In this document: in pieces, positions 9,110-18,355 of the stretch | How positions within the stretch are numbered: position 1 is the stretch's first letter | Layout: every line of letters starts with the position of its first letter | From: G963676095 sp963676095 | Lineage (GTDB): Bacteria > Bacteroidota > Bacteroidia > Bacteroidales > Prolixibacteraceae | Assembly: GCA_963676095.1 (NCBI GenBank) | Contig: OY781040.1 | Coordinates: 4,712,001-4,776,000 of the forward strand | Reading direction: 5' to 3' | Length of the DNA: 64,000 nt | The notes under the pieces: model-generated | What the model was told of the DNA's origin: nothing | Databases searched by the model: none | The model's input: the letters and a program-made list of their open reading frames with translations, nothing else | Translations under genes and position numbers: made by a program

Positions 9110-9889
9110 ATGAAGAAATGGATTTTTTTTATGCTGTTGCTGGTTTTTATCCAGCCATCTTTTGCCCAGACCACCTATAAATATGTGATCATTCCTACCA
9201 GGTTTGCAGACATCAGCAGTGGATTTAACCCTTACGGTGTTTGTTCCTCTTTGCAAAAGATATTTAACGAAAAGGGAATCCGAACCGAGTTTGAGTCGGA
9301 TGACAGGCCTGACGATTATTGTGAAGCGCTTAATATTGAACTGGAGAAGACTTCGTCAATGTTCAAGAATAAGCTGAAAGTTATTTTAAAGGATTGTCAG
9401 AACCGGATAATCTGGAGTAATGAAGGTACAGGGCAATCGAAAGATTTTCACGATGGGTATGCAGAGGCCCTGACAGATGCTCTGTCTGGTTTGAAAGAAC
9501 TGCCCGAGAATATTACTGCTGTGCAGGTAAATCGTCAACCGGCTCAGGTTGCTGAGACAAAGGTCCCGGATGTGATAGAATCGGGAGAAAACGAAAAAAT
9601 TTACAAACCAAAAAATCTTTATTATAACGACACTTATTTTGTTGATTTTGTCGATGGGGATAATGGAAACAAAGAGCTTGTCATTATAAACGGGAAACTC
9701 CTGGGATACGAGAAGCAGCAGAAAATCGCCACACTTATTCCCTCAGGAACAAAAGATAATTACACAATTGAATGGATAACACCCCAGGGGGAAACATTGC
9801 ACGGAACAGCAAATGCCGAGGAAACGAAACTCAGCATCGTTTTGTCATCAGATGATAAACCTGTTGTTATTAATCTTGAAAAGCAATAA
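9110..9889 (+). CDS. Secreted protein of unknown function
   Basis: I do not recognise this 259-aa protein. It begins with a clear signal peptide ending IQPSFA before Gln20, so it is periplasmic or envelope-located. The first half (about 22-125) looks like a compact alpha/beta domain, with segments such as YKYVIIPTRF and KLKVILKDCQNRIIW. This is followed by a polar linker (about 135-160) and a C-terminal beta-rich part (about 165-259). No catalytic motif or cysteine pattern stands out. It has its own position between two terminators: one closes the GH2 transcript upstream, and a bidirectional one separates it from susD. It is therefore probably a single-gene transcript, and its placement beside susCD does not prove a role in glycan use. 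Confidence 0.7.
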   Translation: MKKWIFFMLLLVFIQPSFAQTTYKYVIIPTRFADISSGFNPYGVCSSLQKIFNEKGIRTEFESDDRPDDYCEALNIELEKTSSMFKNKLKVILKDCQNRIIWSNEGTGQSKDFHDGYAEALTDALSGLKELPENITAVQVNRQPAQVAETKVPDVIESGENEKIYKPKNLYYNDTYFVDFVDGDNGNKELVIINGKLLGYEKQQKIATLIPSGTKDNYTIEWITPQGETLHGTANAEETKLSIVLSSDDKPVVINLEKQ

Positions 9890-9923
9890 TTATCCGATTC
9901 CGGATAACCGGGATTGAACGATA

Positions 9924-9964
9924 AAAATAATAAAGGCTGTTTTAAATGCAGCCTTTATTATTTT
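9924..9964. terminator. Bidirectional terminator between the convergent secreted-protein gene and susD
   Basis: A perfect 16-bp stem (9924-9939 with 9949-9964) around a 9-nt loop, with A-rich left and T-rich right ends. It can end transcripts from both sides. Confidence 0.85.
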
Positions 9965-10001
9965 ATGATTGAGACTTTTTCCTTTGCGGTGCATCTCTTT
10001 A

Positions 10002-11501
10002 TTAATAGACGCCTGCTCGGGTATCCCAATACATTTGTTGTCCCCAGTAACTGTCTTCAACATTATCGACATAACTGGCAGAATTTTCTTCATTCAGATT
10101 TGTTTCACTTGAAGGATAAGGTTCTCTGAACGGACCGCGGTTATGATCTTGTTCCATCACACCATCAGGGGCAGGACCAAAGGCGGGAACATCAGTTCTT
10201 CTGACTTCGGACCATGCCTCTTCTGCATTCTTGTACAGAGCGATCCACTTTTGCAGGTAGATCTTTTCCATCGTGTTATCGAATGCTACATTTTCCTGTG
10301 TCAGATAAGTTGCTATTTCAGTATCGGAAATGCTTCCTTCAGCAGAACTGACATTCTCTTTCATCGATGCTGTAATAGCTGCTTCGTAGGCATCCTTGGC
10401 TGTTATTCCGACACTCCAGCCTTTTTGGGCGGCTTCTGCCAAGATAAACATGACTTCCGGATAATCCATGATCGGAGAAAAGCCTGCTGCCACATCCCTG
10501 AAACGGGTCCCGATCCTGGAGATCGTATTAATTGTTATTCCTCCGTTTAGTCCGACGGTTACCCCTCTGTATTTACTGTCCGATGATGCCGGATGGGCAT
10601 AAAACGGAAGCCGGGGATCGCTCAGGCTGTTTAACGTATCGATAAGGGCTTTTGCAACTCCGTGATCATCTCTTGAATCCACGGCCTTATTGTAATAAAG
10701 AGGTTCTTCGTAAGGATCTGTACCAATCCAGTTGTAGAAAGCATTGTCATCGTTGCTCCCCATAACCGGATAGGTGGATGGATTTGCCATAATGTTCTCT
10801 ATCAGGGTTTTTGAAGTTTCAGGTTCCACATTGGATAGACGAATCGCTATCCGTAACAGAAGACTGTTGTTAAGTTTTTGCCACAGGATTACATCTCCAC
10901 CAAAAAGAAAGTCTCCGTCTCCCAATTCGTCAGTCCCGCCCTGATTGAATAAATCATTGGCTTTTTTCAGCGAATCAATAATCGCCGGATAGATTTCTTC
11001 CTGTGTCATATAGGTGGGTGAATATATCCCCTCATCTGCCTTTAAGGCTTCGCTGAAAGGAATGTCGCGCCAGCGGTCTGTCATCGTGTGCCAGATCAGT
11101 GCGCTGAAGGTCATGGCAGCAGCTTCCATATTGGTGGCCCTGTCTTCTCGGGCCATTTCTTCTACGTCCTGAAGATTAATCAGGTATCCGTAACATAACT
11201 GCCAGAAGTCATTGACTTCTCCTCCCCGGTACTGGTAAATGCTTTCTTCCGGATACTGAATTTTTCCGATATGATGGGCAAAACCAAATTCTCCTCCGTT
11301 TACGCAATACTCAACTGAGTAATTGTTAAAAGTAAATCCTTCCAAAGCATAACCAAGAACATTCGTTGCAGGGACTGAGGTGGGGTTATCCGGGTCCGTG
11401 TTGATATCCTCGAAATCACCGGTACAGCCATAAACGAGTATGGAGATGATAAACAGAATACTGATTCTTGCTTGATATATTTTTTTAAACATAGCTTTCA
11501 T
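10002..11501 (-). CDS. SusD/RagB-like nutrient-binding outer-membrane lipoprotein
   Basis: A 499-aa surface lipoprotein that should work as the lid and ligand-binding partner of the SusC channel encoded just upstream. The N-terminus has a type II signal with lipobox VYGC (Cys26) followed by an acidic stretch. The sequence DINTDPDNPTSVP is typical of the SusD-like_2 branch. The remainder has the helical, TPR-like composition of the family and conserved C-terminal features (AWSEVRRTDVPAFGP). The start lies 17 nt after the susC stop, so susC and susD form one operon in the usual order. The substrate cannot be read from the sequence; the glycosidase genes on the other strand suggest, but do not prove, an N-glycan or other peptide-linked glycan. 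Confidence 0.92.
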   Translation of the reverse strand: MKAMFKKIYQARISILFIISILVYGCTGDFEDINTDPDNPTSVPATNVLGYALEGFTFNNYSVEYCVNGGEFGFAHHIGKIQYPEESIYQYRGGEVNDFWQLCYGYLINLQDVEEMAREDRATNMEAAAMTFSALIWHTMTDRWRDIPFSEALKADEGIYSPTYMTQEEIYPAIIDSLKKANDLFNQGGTDELGDGDFLFGGDVILWQKLNNSLLLRIAIRLSNVEPETSKTLIENIMANPSTYPVMGSNDDNAFYNWIGTDPYEEPLYYNKAVDSRDDHGVAKALIDTLNSLSDPRLPFYAHPASSDSKYRGVTVGLNGGITINTISRIGTRFRDVAAGFSPIMDYPEVMFILAEAAQKGWSVGITAKDAYEAAITASMKENVSSAEGSISDTEIATYLTQENVAFDNTMEKIYLQKWIALYKNAEEAWSEVRRTDVPAFGPAPDGVMEQDHNRGPFREPYPSSETNLNEENSASYVDNVEDSYWGQQMYWDTRAGVY

Positions 11502-11518
11502 TTTTTAAGATGATAATA

Positions 11519-14500
11519 TTAAAATGTCAAACTTACCTTAAATCCCAAATTTCGGGTAGCCGGAATCTGATACTGTTCAATTCCCATGCCTGCCAGAGAA
11601 GATCCCATGGCTGTTTCCGGATCTATATGTGCCATGTTGGAACTATCCGTCCAGAGCAGGGCAACATTATGTCCTACAAAAGAAATGCTGGCGGCCTTAA
11701 TGAAGTTTGTTTTTTTCAGCAAAGACCGGGGAATGGTATATCCGAAAGTAACCTCACGAAGTTTTAAATAGCTTCCTTTAATAATTCCGTATTGTTCAAT
11801 GTCCCACCAATGGGTATTATAGTATTCCTGGGCAGAAACGACAGTCGTATTTTCAGAGCCGTCTTCATAAACAGCCCCGTGTTTACTGAGAACATCCTTT
11901 CCGATAACCATTCCCACTTCACGGATATTGGCTCCGTTCGTACCTTCACGAGAAGCCGGACGGCTGGTAAATCCAATGGTCCCGGCCTGGGCGCCGAACC
12001 ATTGGGTAACAGAGAATACATCTCCTCCCCAGCGCATATCCAGCAGGAAGCTGGCAGTAAAGTTTTTCCATGAGAAAGAATTATTTAAACCACCCACCCA
12101 GTCAGGCATGATATTTCCGATTTCCACAGTATTGTCTGTTTGTAGGGGGAGACCGGAACTACTGACGATAACCGCTCCGTCATCATTTCTTTTGGGAGCA
12201 TATCCCTTGATAACCCCGAACTTTTTACCTACTTCCGCTTCAATGGTCAGACTTCCCCATGAGTCGGATATCTGGTAGGTGGATAAATCCCCGTATAAAT
12301 TATTAACCTTGTTATAATTTTTTGACCAATTGAGGGTGGCTTCCCAGTTCAGTCCTTTTTTCGATTTCAACAGAACTGCAGACAACTGAAGCTCTATTCC
12401 CTTGTTTTCAATTTCACCTGCATTGATCTTCATTTTGTCATAGCCACTGGCGTCGCTGATATCGACATCCATAATTTGATTTTTTGTTACCTTATCGTAG
12501 TAAGTGGCGTCTACTCCGATCCGGTTATTCAGAAATTTTGTTTCAATTCCGAATTCTGTCGAATTGATTTTTTCTGGTTTTAGTCCAGACGGAGGTAAGG
12601 TGGTCGGGAGATGAAACGGCGTCGTTCCGTTATAGGAAGTCAGCGCGGTGTAAGTCTGTTGTAACTGAAAGGGATCAGTCGCATTTCCTACCTGTGCCCA
12701 ACTGGCCCTTAGTTTTAAGAAGGAAAACGTATTTGATTTTAAGCTGGGGAAAGCGTCTGTCGCCAGAAAACTGCCGGTAATGGAGGGATAAAAGAAAGAC
12801 CAGCTGTTTCGTGGGAGCGTTGAACTCCAGTCATTCCGTCCGGTTAAATCCAGGAAAAGCCATTTTTTATAATCAAAGGATGCCGATCCGAACACCGAAT
12901 TGGATTTGTATCTTGTATCATCCTGATCAACTTCCGGAGTTCCACTGACATTGGTTATCGAAAACAGATCCGGTACCGTTAATGAAGAGGCTCCATAATA
13001 CATATAGTGACGTTTATGATCCTGATAATTGGCTCCCAGCGTGCCGTTAAAGCCGACAGTTTCAGAGATGTCCTTGTCGAATGTAAAGATTAAATCGGCA
13101 TTTAGGGCAGAGGAATAGTCCTGAGATTGCCAGAAGGTTCCTCCGTCTGAAATGGTAACTGACCCATCACTGCTAACCCGTTTCCTGTATAAATGATACC
13201 AGTCCATTCCTACCCTCCCCATGACGCTGATCCAGTCGGCCAGTTTGTAGGTAGCATTCAGATGGCCGGTAACCCGGTCCTTTTGCATGCTGTTTGTATT
13301 TTTGTAAACGGTCCAGTATGGGTTATTGTGATAGTTTGAGTTCCAGTTATAGGGATTCCCGTCCTGATTATAGGTTTTCCAATTCGCTTTCAGAGATTTC
13401 ATGTTGACTTGTCTTCCGAACCAACTGCCGATGGACTGCATCACATTGTTTTCATCATATCCTTCACCGGAAAGATTGTCTGATTTTGACTGGGTGTAAG
13501 TTATTGTCCCTTTTACACTCAGTCTTTTCATCGGAGAAGTCAGGTTTGTATTCACACTGGCTGTATTTATCTTCAGGTCAGTATTCGGTATGGTACCATT
13601 CATTTCCTGACTGGACAAATATAGCCTTCCGCTCATATTATCACTGGCCCCTTCAATTGAAATATTATTGTCATAAGAAATACCGGTTTTGAAGAAGTCC
13701 TTAACATTATCCGGATGGGAAACCCAGTCTGTGGGTTGATACACTCCATCTACAACAGGACTGTCGAACTGTGCCAGTTTTAGGCCTGCATTCAATTTTG
13801 GTCCCCAGGATTCATCTTTGTTATCGTAGACTCCTCCTCCTTTTCCATCCACATATGTAAATGAGTTTGTGCTTGCGTAGTCCTGGTAGCTTAATTGCGA
13901 TCCGGAATTATTATAAATATATTCGGAACCATCATGTCCTTGTCCGTAATCATTCTGGTAATGAGGGATAATATAACTGTCGCTGAAGGTAATGCCGGAG
14001 TTTAAATTGACTTTAAAGCCTTCTGATTTGCTTCCCGATTTAGTCGTAATCAGAATTACGCCGTTGGCAGCCTCCATTCCGTACAAGGCAGCGGCATTTG
14101 CTCCTTTCAATACTGTAATGGATTCTATGTTGGAGGGATCTATATCCGAAGCTCCGTTTCCAAAGTCAACACCGTTGCCATATGTGTTGTACTGATCAAC
14201 TTTACTCTGATAGTTGCTAATAGGAATACCGTCTACCACAAAAAGAGGTTCGTTGCTGGTAAAGGAACTGTTTCCCCGAATGGTAATACGGGAAGATGCC
14301 CCCAGAGCCCCGCTTGCGCTTGTTACCTGAATCCCAGAAACTTTTCCGGATAAAGAATTAACGAAGTTGTCGCTTTTTGTTTTCGCCAGATCGTCCCCGG
14401 AAACTTCCTGTACGGCATACCCTAATGCTTTCTTTTCCCGGGAAATGCCAAGTGCGGTGACCACAACCTCATCTACTGAAATGTTGGCTGAGCTTAAGGT

Positions 14501-14779
14501 TGCATTAATGACTGTCTTCCCTTCAATGGGAATTTCATTTGTTTCCATCCCAACAAATGAAAAAACAAGTGTTTCTGCGTTTTTAGGAATCTTCAGGACA
14601 TATTTTCCATCCATGTCTGTAATGGTTCCTAATGTTGACTTTTTTACAGAAACAGAAACTCCAGGAATGGAACTTCCATCTTCCGAGGAAGTTACTGTTC
14701 CTGTAATTTCCCTGGTTTGTGCTATGGCATAGCACACGCCTAACACAAAGGCTAAAAACAGAAGTGCAAATTTCTTCAT
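11519..14779 (-). CDS. SusC/RagA-family TonB-dependent outer-membrane transporter
   Basis: A 1,086-aa outer-membrane importer driven by TonB/ExbBD. A signal peptide (to about residue 20, ending YAIAQ) is followed by a carboxypeptidase-regulatory-like beta domain (about 22-98). The SusC-type TonB box region VDEVVVTALG follows, then a plug domain (about 115-240, with LSGKVSGIQV and the family motif PLFVVDGIPI). The C-terminal beta barrel ends in LGFKVSLTF. There is no FecR/sigma-interacting N-terminal extension of the STN type, so it is not obviously an anti-sigma-signalling transporter. It is first in the operon with susD. No hybrid two-component system, SusR or ECF sigma/anti-sigma pair is next to it, so its regulator is unknown. 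Confidence 0.95.
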   Translation of the reverse strand: MKKFALLFLAFVLGVCYAIAQTREITGTVTSSEDGSSIPGVSVSVKKSTLGTITDMDGKYVLKIPKNAETLVFSFVGMETNEIPIEGKTVINATLSSANISVDEVVVTALGISREKKALGYAVQEVSGDDLAKTKSDNFVNSLSGKVSGIQVTSASGALGASSRITIRGNSSFTSNEPLFVVDGIPISNYQSKVDQYNTYGNGVDFGNGASDIDPSNIESITVLKGANAAALYGMEAANGVILITTKSGSKSEGFKVNLNSGITFSDSYIIPHYQNDYGQGHDGSEYIYNNSGSQLSYQDYASTNSFTYVDGKGGGVYDNKDESWGPKLNAGLKLAQFDSPVVDGVYQPTDWVSHPDNVKDFFKTGISYDNNISIEGASDNMSGRLYLSSQEMNGTIPNTDLKINTASVNTNLTSPMKRLSVKGTITYTQSKSDNLSGEGYDENNVMQSIGSWFGRQVNMKSLKANWKTYNQDGNPYNWNSNYHNNPYWTVYKNTNSMQKDRVTGHLNATYKLADWISVMGRVGMDWYHLYRKRVSSDGSVTISDGGTFWQSQDYSSALNADLIFTFDKDISETVGFNGTLGANYQDHKRHYMYYGASSLTVPDLFSITNVSGTPEVDQDDTRYKSNSVFGSASFDYKKWLFLDLTGRNDWSSTLPRNSWSFFYPSITGSFLATDAFPSLKSNTFSFLKLRASWAQVGNATDPFQLQQTYTALTSYNGTTPFHLPTTLPPSGLKPEKINSTEFGIETKFLNNRIGVDATYYDKVTKNQIMDVDISDASGYDKMKINAGEIENKGIELQLSAVLLKSKKGLNWEATLNWSKNYNKVNNLYGDLSTYQISDSWGSLTIEAEVGKKFGVIKGYAPKRNDDGAVIVSSSGLPLQTDNTVEIGNIMPDWVGGLNNSFSWKNFTASFLLDMRWGGDVFSVTQWFGAQAGTIGFTSRPASREGTNGANIREVGMVIGKDVLSKHGAVYEDGSENTTVVSAQEYYNTHWWDIEQYGIIKGSYLKLREVTFGYTIPRSLLKKTNFIKAASISFVGHNVALLWTDSSNMAHIDPETAMGSSLAGMGIEQYQIPATRNLGFKVSLTF

Positions 14780-15083
14780 ATAACAATGAAATTTAACGGT
14801 TAATATTGATAATTTGAGTTCTCCCGGTTAATAAAGAACATATATGATTATATCAAAAGGATTATTTGAAATGTAATTATGTGATGTTTTGACAAAAATT
14901 ATGAATAATTACAAACAAAAAGATGTTAAAAGTCATGAATTTGGTGAGACGTATAAATCATGTTGATTTAAGTGCCTTAATTTTCATGAAAAAACAATTA
15001 ATTAAGTATTAACAAGTTGTTACTCAGTAATAATAGTTTTTGTTAAAAAAATATTAAAAATGCTTTTGAATTTCCTTTTGATA

Positions 15084-15119
15084 AAACAGTAGTTAATATT
15101 ATTAACTACTGTTTTTTTA
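15084..15119 (+). terminator. Terminator-like perfect hairpin in the divergent susC / PafA-like intergenic region
   Basis: A perfect 14-bp stem (15084-15097 with 15101-15114), a 3-nt loop and a run of T ending at 15118. It points along the plus strand although no plus-strand gene lies just before it. The rest of the 14780-15242 gap is AT-rich, and I see no gene in it. Confidence 0.55.
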
Positions 15120-15242
15120 GGTCGTTTCTGTTTGCAGTGAATAGTCTTGTGAATCCTTTTGTTGCTTTCCGATTGACGACATTTACCGAATTGGTATGTG
15201 AATCCCATACTTTTTAATATTTTTGGGACTCCTAAAACAACG

Positions 15243-16889
15243 ATGGGTATGTATCAATTTAAATATTTAGTGCTGGTCATTCTATTGTCCGGAATTTGTA
15301 TTTCTTCGAGAGCTCAGCGTTCAACAGAGAAGGAGGAAGATATTCCTCGTTTGGTTGTGGTTATTAATGTAGAGCAAATGAGGACAGACTACCTGAGAAG
15401 GTATCGTTCTAAACTTCAAAACGACGGATTTCTCAGGTTGATGAAAGAGGGGGCTGTTTGTACGAACGTCGAAATGAACCTTCATATTCAAAAATGTTTA
15501 ACAGGTGTTCCTACCTTATTTACCGGGGTATATCCCGATCGTCACGGAATTATCAATTCCAGCTGGTTTGACCGGTTAAAGGAAAAGGAAATTGATGCGC
15601 TGGAGGATGATTACTGTATCACTGTGGGTAGCGATTCCAAAGAGGGCCAGCGTTCTGCTGCATTGCTGCTTAGTCCTACAATTGGAGACGAGCTAAAGCT
15701 TCAGACAAATGGAAAAGCAAAAGTTTTTTCGGTTTCACTTAATGATTACAGTGCTGTTTTTTCTGCCGGTCATGCTGCTGACGGAGCCTATTGGCTGGAT
15801 AACCAGACAGGCAATATGATTTCCAGCTCTTACTATGTGAGCCAGTTCCCTTCGTGGGCGCTGGATTTTAACAACAAAAAGTTCGCTGATTTATATCTTG
15901 GGAGAGATTGGACAACCTTGTTGCCAAAGAACAGCTATGAAGAAAGCCTTAACGATGACTATGTCCTTGAAAAAGGTTATTACGATAAATGGAATACCTT
16001 CCCGTATAACCTCAGTAAACTAAAATCCAATGCCGGTAGTTATAAAGTGATAAAGACCACTCCTTTTGGAAATACTATGATAACAGATTTTGCACTCGAT
16101 CTGATCCAATCGGAGCAACTGGGCGCCGACGATGTTCCCGACTTGCTTGCTGTCAGCTATTCATCCATGGATTATGAAAATGGTTCTTTTGGTCCGGAAT
16201 CTGTTGAGATGGAAGACATTTACCTGAGGCTTGACCAGGAAATAGCACACCTGCTGAATTATCTGGACAAAAATATCGGGACCGATAAGACACTTGTTAT
16301 CCTGACCTCTTCCTGTTCTGCTTCTTATCCGGTTAGCTACCTGAAGGAGGAATTTAATATGCCGGTCGGTTATGTAGCCCCTGAAAGTATGATTGCCTTG
16401 CTGAAATCGTATCTGAACATTACTTATGGACAGGGCGACTGGATTGAATTCACAAGCGATCAGCAGATTTATCTTAACCGGTCGCTGATTGAAAAAAGAA
16501 AACTTGATCTTTCCGAATTCCAGTCAGTAACAGCTACTTTTATTAACCAGTTCGAAGGGGTAAAACTGGCGCTCCCGGCTTCCGATTTCGAAAAGGGAGA
16601 TTATGTGAAAAGTCAGTTAACTGCTGTTTCCCAGTCTTTCAATTTTAAGCGTTCTGGTGATGTCCTGTATGTTCTGGAGAATGGCTGGCAGCCACAGTTT
16701 AAGTATAAAAGGACAATCTATACGGACAATTCACGGATCCCGATGATCTGGAGGGGAAGCAGGATTAAAAAGATGAGAGATATGAATTCTGTCGATGCAA
16801 TAGATATGATACCGACAATTTTTGAAATACTCGGGTTGGAGGTTCCTTCTTATTGCCAGGGGCGTGTACTTGAAGAGATTCTTTGGTAG
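15243..16889 (+). CDS. Secreted PafA-like alkaline-phosphatase-fold protein, probably catalytically dead
   Basis: About 548 aa, aligning by eye along its whole length with the Bacteroidota phosphatase PafA (shared segments: RSAA-type, FNNKKF, VEMEDIYLRLDQ). The signal peptide starts at 15243 or 15249 and ends near SSRAQ; the upstream ATG at 15198 would place 15 extra residues before it and is less likely. Compared with the known PafA active site, the metal ligand in VVDQMR is Glu here (VEQMR). The nucleophile Thr is replaced by Cys (KCLTG). The second ligand His after SxDY is Gly (MDYENG), the TADHG pair is TSSCS, and the last ligand His before IP is Arg (SRIP). The oxyanion/phosphate residues K and R in VSLKDR are N and Y (VSLNDY). 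Fold retained and chemistry lost suggests a binding or regulatory role. It is divergent from susC. Confidence 0.8.
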   Translation: MGMYQFKYLVLVILLSGICISSRAQRSTEKEEDIPRLVVVINVEQMRTDYLRRYRSKLQNDGFLRLMKEGAVCTNVEMNLHIQKCLTGVPTLFTGVYPDRHGIINSSWFDRLKEKEIDALEDDYCITVGSDSKEGQRSAALLLSPTIGDELKLQTNGKAKVFSVSLNDYSAVFSAGHAADGAYWLDNQTGNMISSSYYVSQFPSWALDFNNKKFADLYLGRDWTTLLPKNSYEESLNDDYVLEKGYYDKWNTFPYNLSKLKSNAGSYKVIKTTPFGNTMITDFALDLIQSEQLGADDVPDLLAVSYSSMDYENGSFGPESVEMEDIYLRLDQEIAHLLNYLDKNIGTDKTLVILTSSCSASYPVSYLKEEFNMPVGYVAPESMIALLKSYLNITYGQGDWIEFTSDQQIYLNRSLIEKRKLDLSEFQSVTATFINQFEGVKLALPASDFEKGDYVKSQLTAVSQSFNFKRSGDVLYVLENGWQPQFKYKRTIYTDNSRIPMIWRGSRIKKMRDMNSVDAIDMIPTIFEILGLEVPSYCQGRVLEEILW

Positions 16890-16929
16890 CAGACTTTAAA
16901 ATTGATTTAATAGTTATGTCTTACTACAG

Positions 16930-18165
16930 TTACTTTTCATCAAGGATGAACCGGCTTATCTGTTCAAAGATAGTCCTGAATTCTTTGTCTATCAGTTCCT
17001 GTTCTTTTTCTATCGGGGGAAAGGGAGCCTCATGGGTATATGCAAAGGGGAAATCATAAATGTCTACAGGGACCGGGATATTTCTGGCTGCTCCCTGTAG
17101 TGTGTTAATAACTTCATAAGACGGAATGATACTGTCGTTTTTCAGAGTTATTGCCATAAAATCGTTGCTGGCTTGTCTGAAGAGTTCTTCCCGGTATCCG
17201 CGCATAACTTTATAGTCCAGCATCGAGTAAAATACCGTTCCTTCGTGGTGTGGCCCGTTGATGTAATGTTTCAGGTGTGTATCATGTTCCAGGTGCTTTC
17301 TGATATGTTCCACGAGAAAAGAATATAATGCGATGTTAGCCTCGCTGTCAAGTATGTACTTTGATACAGGTGAAAGCCTGTTGAAGACTGCACCCCCACA
17401 AAAGAACGATACCTTGGAATTGTCAAAATAATGGTTGTAATTTGTCAGTTTGAGTATTTCTGCAAGTAAGCAGCCAATGGAATAAGCTATCATATGAAAC
17501 ATGGCTGATGGAGCAATCAGAGGATTTTTGTCGGCTTTACAATATTCCATAAACTGGATAATGTCATAATAGGTCTGAAGTCCGGACCATATAAAGCGTT
17601 GTGGCCTTGAATGCAGCCTCATGCTGATTGCGACGTTCGAGAGGGATGAATCGACAACGTTTGGAAATGTTTTTTTCCTTTTTTCACTAAGATTGAACAT
17701 TTTCCTCTTGTCGCTCCAGATCGAGAGAGTCCGGTTCATGTGAAAAGCAATAGGGAAGAGGATGACGGCATACTGCGTCCTTTCCGCAATATATTGGGCC
17801 CAGGGAAAATATTTATCCCAGTTTTTTTCGTTAAAGCCGTGGAGCAGAAAAATAGCCTGTTCCGCCTGCTTTTTTTTCCCGGGCATGAAAATCCGGTAAT
17901 TGAATGTTTTATTCTCCAGAATGTCAATATCTTTAACATGCATCATATCGTCGATGTGTCCGATATCAATATGAAAAGTATTTTTCGTGTCGAATTCTTC
18001 CTGGTGGAAATGGCAGGTATAAGAATCCTCTCCGGGTAAAAGGTATTGTGATTGCGATACGAATTTCTGCTGGTAAATGTCCAGTCCGTCGAAATGGACA
18101 AAAGGAATGTCCTTTTCAAGGAGCTTCCTAAGTTGAAGAAATGAATTTAAGTATTGCATTTGCAT
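16930..18165 (-). CDS. Alpha/beta-hydrolase-fold protein of unknown substrate (DUF6051-like)
   Basis: A 411-aa protein without signal peptide or membrane segment. After an N-terminal region of about 90 residues it shows an alpha/beta hydrolase core: FLLHGFNEKNW (His109-Gly110, the usual oxyanion-hole strand), a nucleophile-elbow-like YSIGC with Ser229, and a C-terminal histidine in YTHEAPF near residue 384. It resembles a Bacteroidota-specific family that I recall as DUF6051, though I am not certain of that name. Enzymatic activity is an inference from the apparent Ser/His pair. It converges with the PafA-like gene (40 nt apart) and lies 190 nt downstream of pgl on the same strand; no operon partner points to its job. 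Confidence 0.65.
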   Translation of the reverse strand: MQMQYLNSFLQLRKLLEKDIPFVHFDGLDIYQQKFVSQSQYLLPGEDSYTCHFHQEEFDTKNTFHIDIGHIDDMMHVKDIDILENKTFNYRIFMPGKKKQAEQAIFLLHGFNEKNWDKYFPWAQYIAERTQYAVILFPIAFHMNRTLSIWSDKRKMFNLSEKRKKTFPNVVDSSLSNVAISMRLHSRPQRFIWSGLQTYYDIIQFMEYCKADKNPLIAPSAMFHMIAYSIGCLLAEILKLTNYNHYFDNSKVSFFCGGAVFNRLSPVSKYILDSEANIALYSFLVEHIRKHLEHDTHLKHYINGPHHEGTVFYSMLDYKVMRGYREELFRQASNDFMAITLKNDSIIPSYEVINTLQGAARNIPVPVDIYDFPFAYTHEAPFPPIEKEQELIDKEFRTIFEQISRFILDEK

Positions 18166-18355
18166 TCAATATCAAAAATCGAAAATCAAAGTTAGGAAGT
18201 AGGAAAAGGAAAAAGAGCAGTAAATAGTGCAAAAATAACCATGGAAACAAAAGAAACCATCAAACCATATCCAAACAACGAAGTACCGAATCTTCAACCG
18301 ACTTACCCCCAACAATAGAGACTGAAACAACGGAGCCCATTATCATAGCCGGTTA

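Noticed and set aside
14367..14732. Long plus-strand frame opposite susC
   Set aside because: Antisense shadow of the well-supported susC coding frame; no family features.
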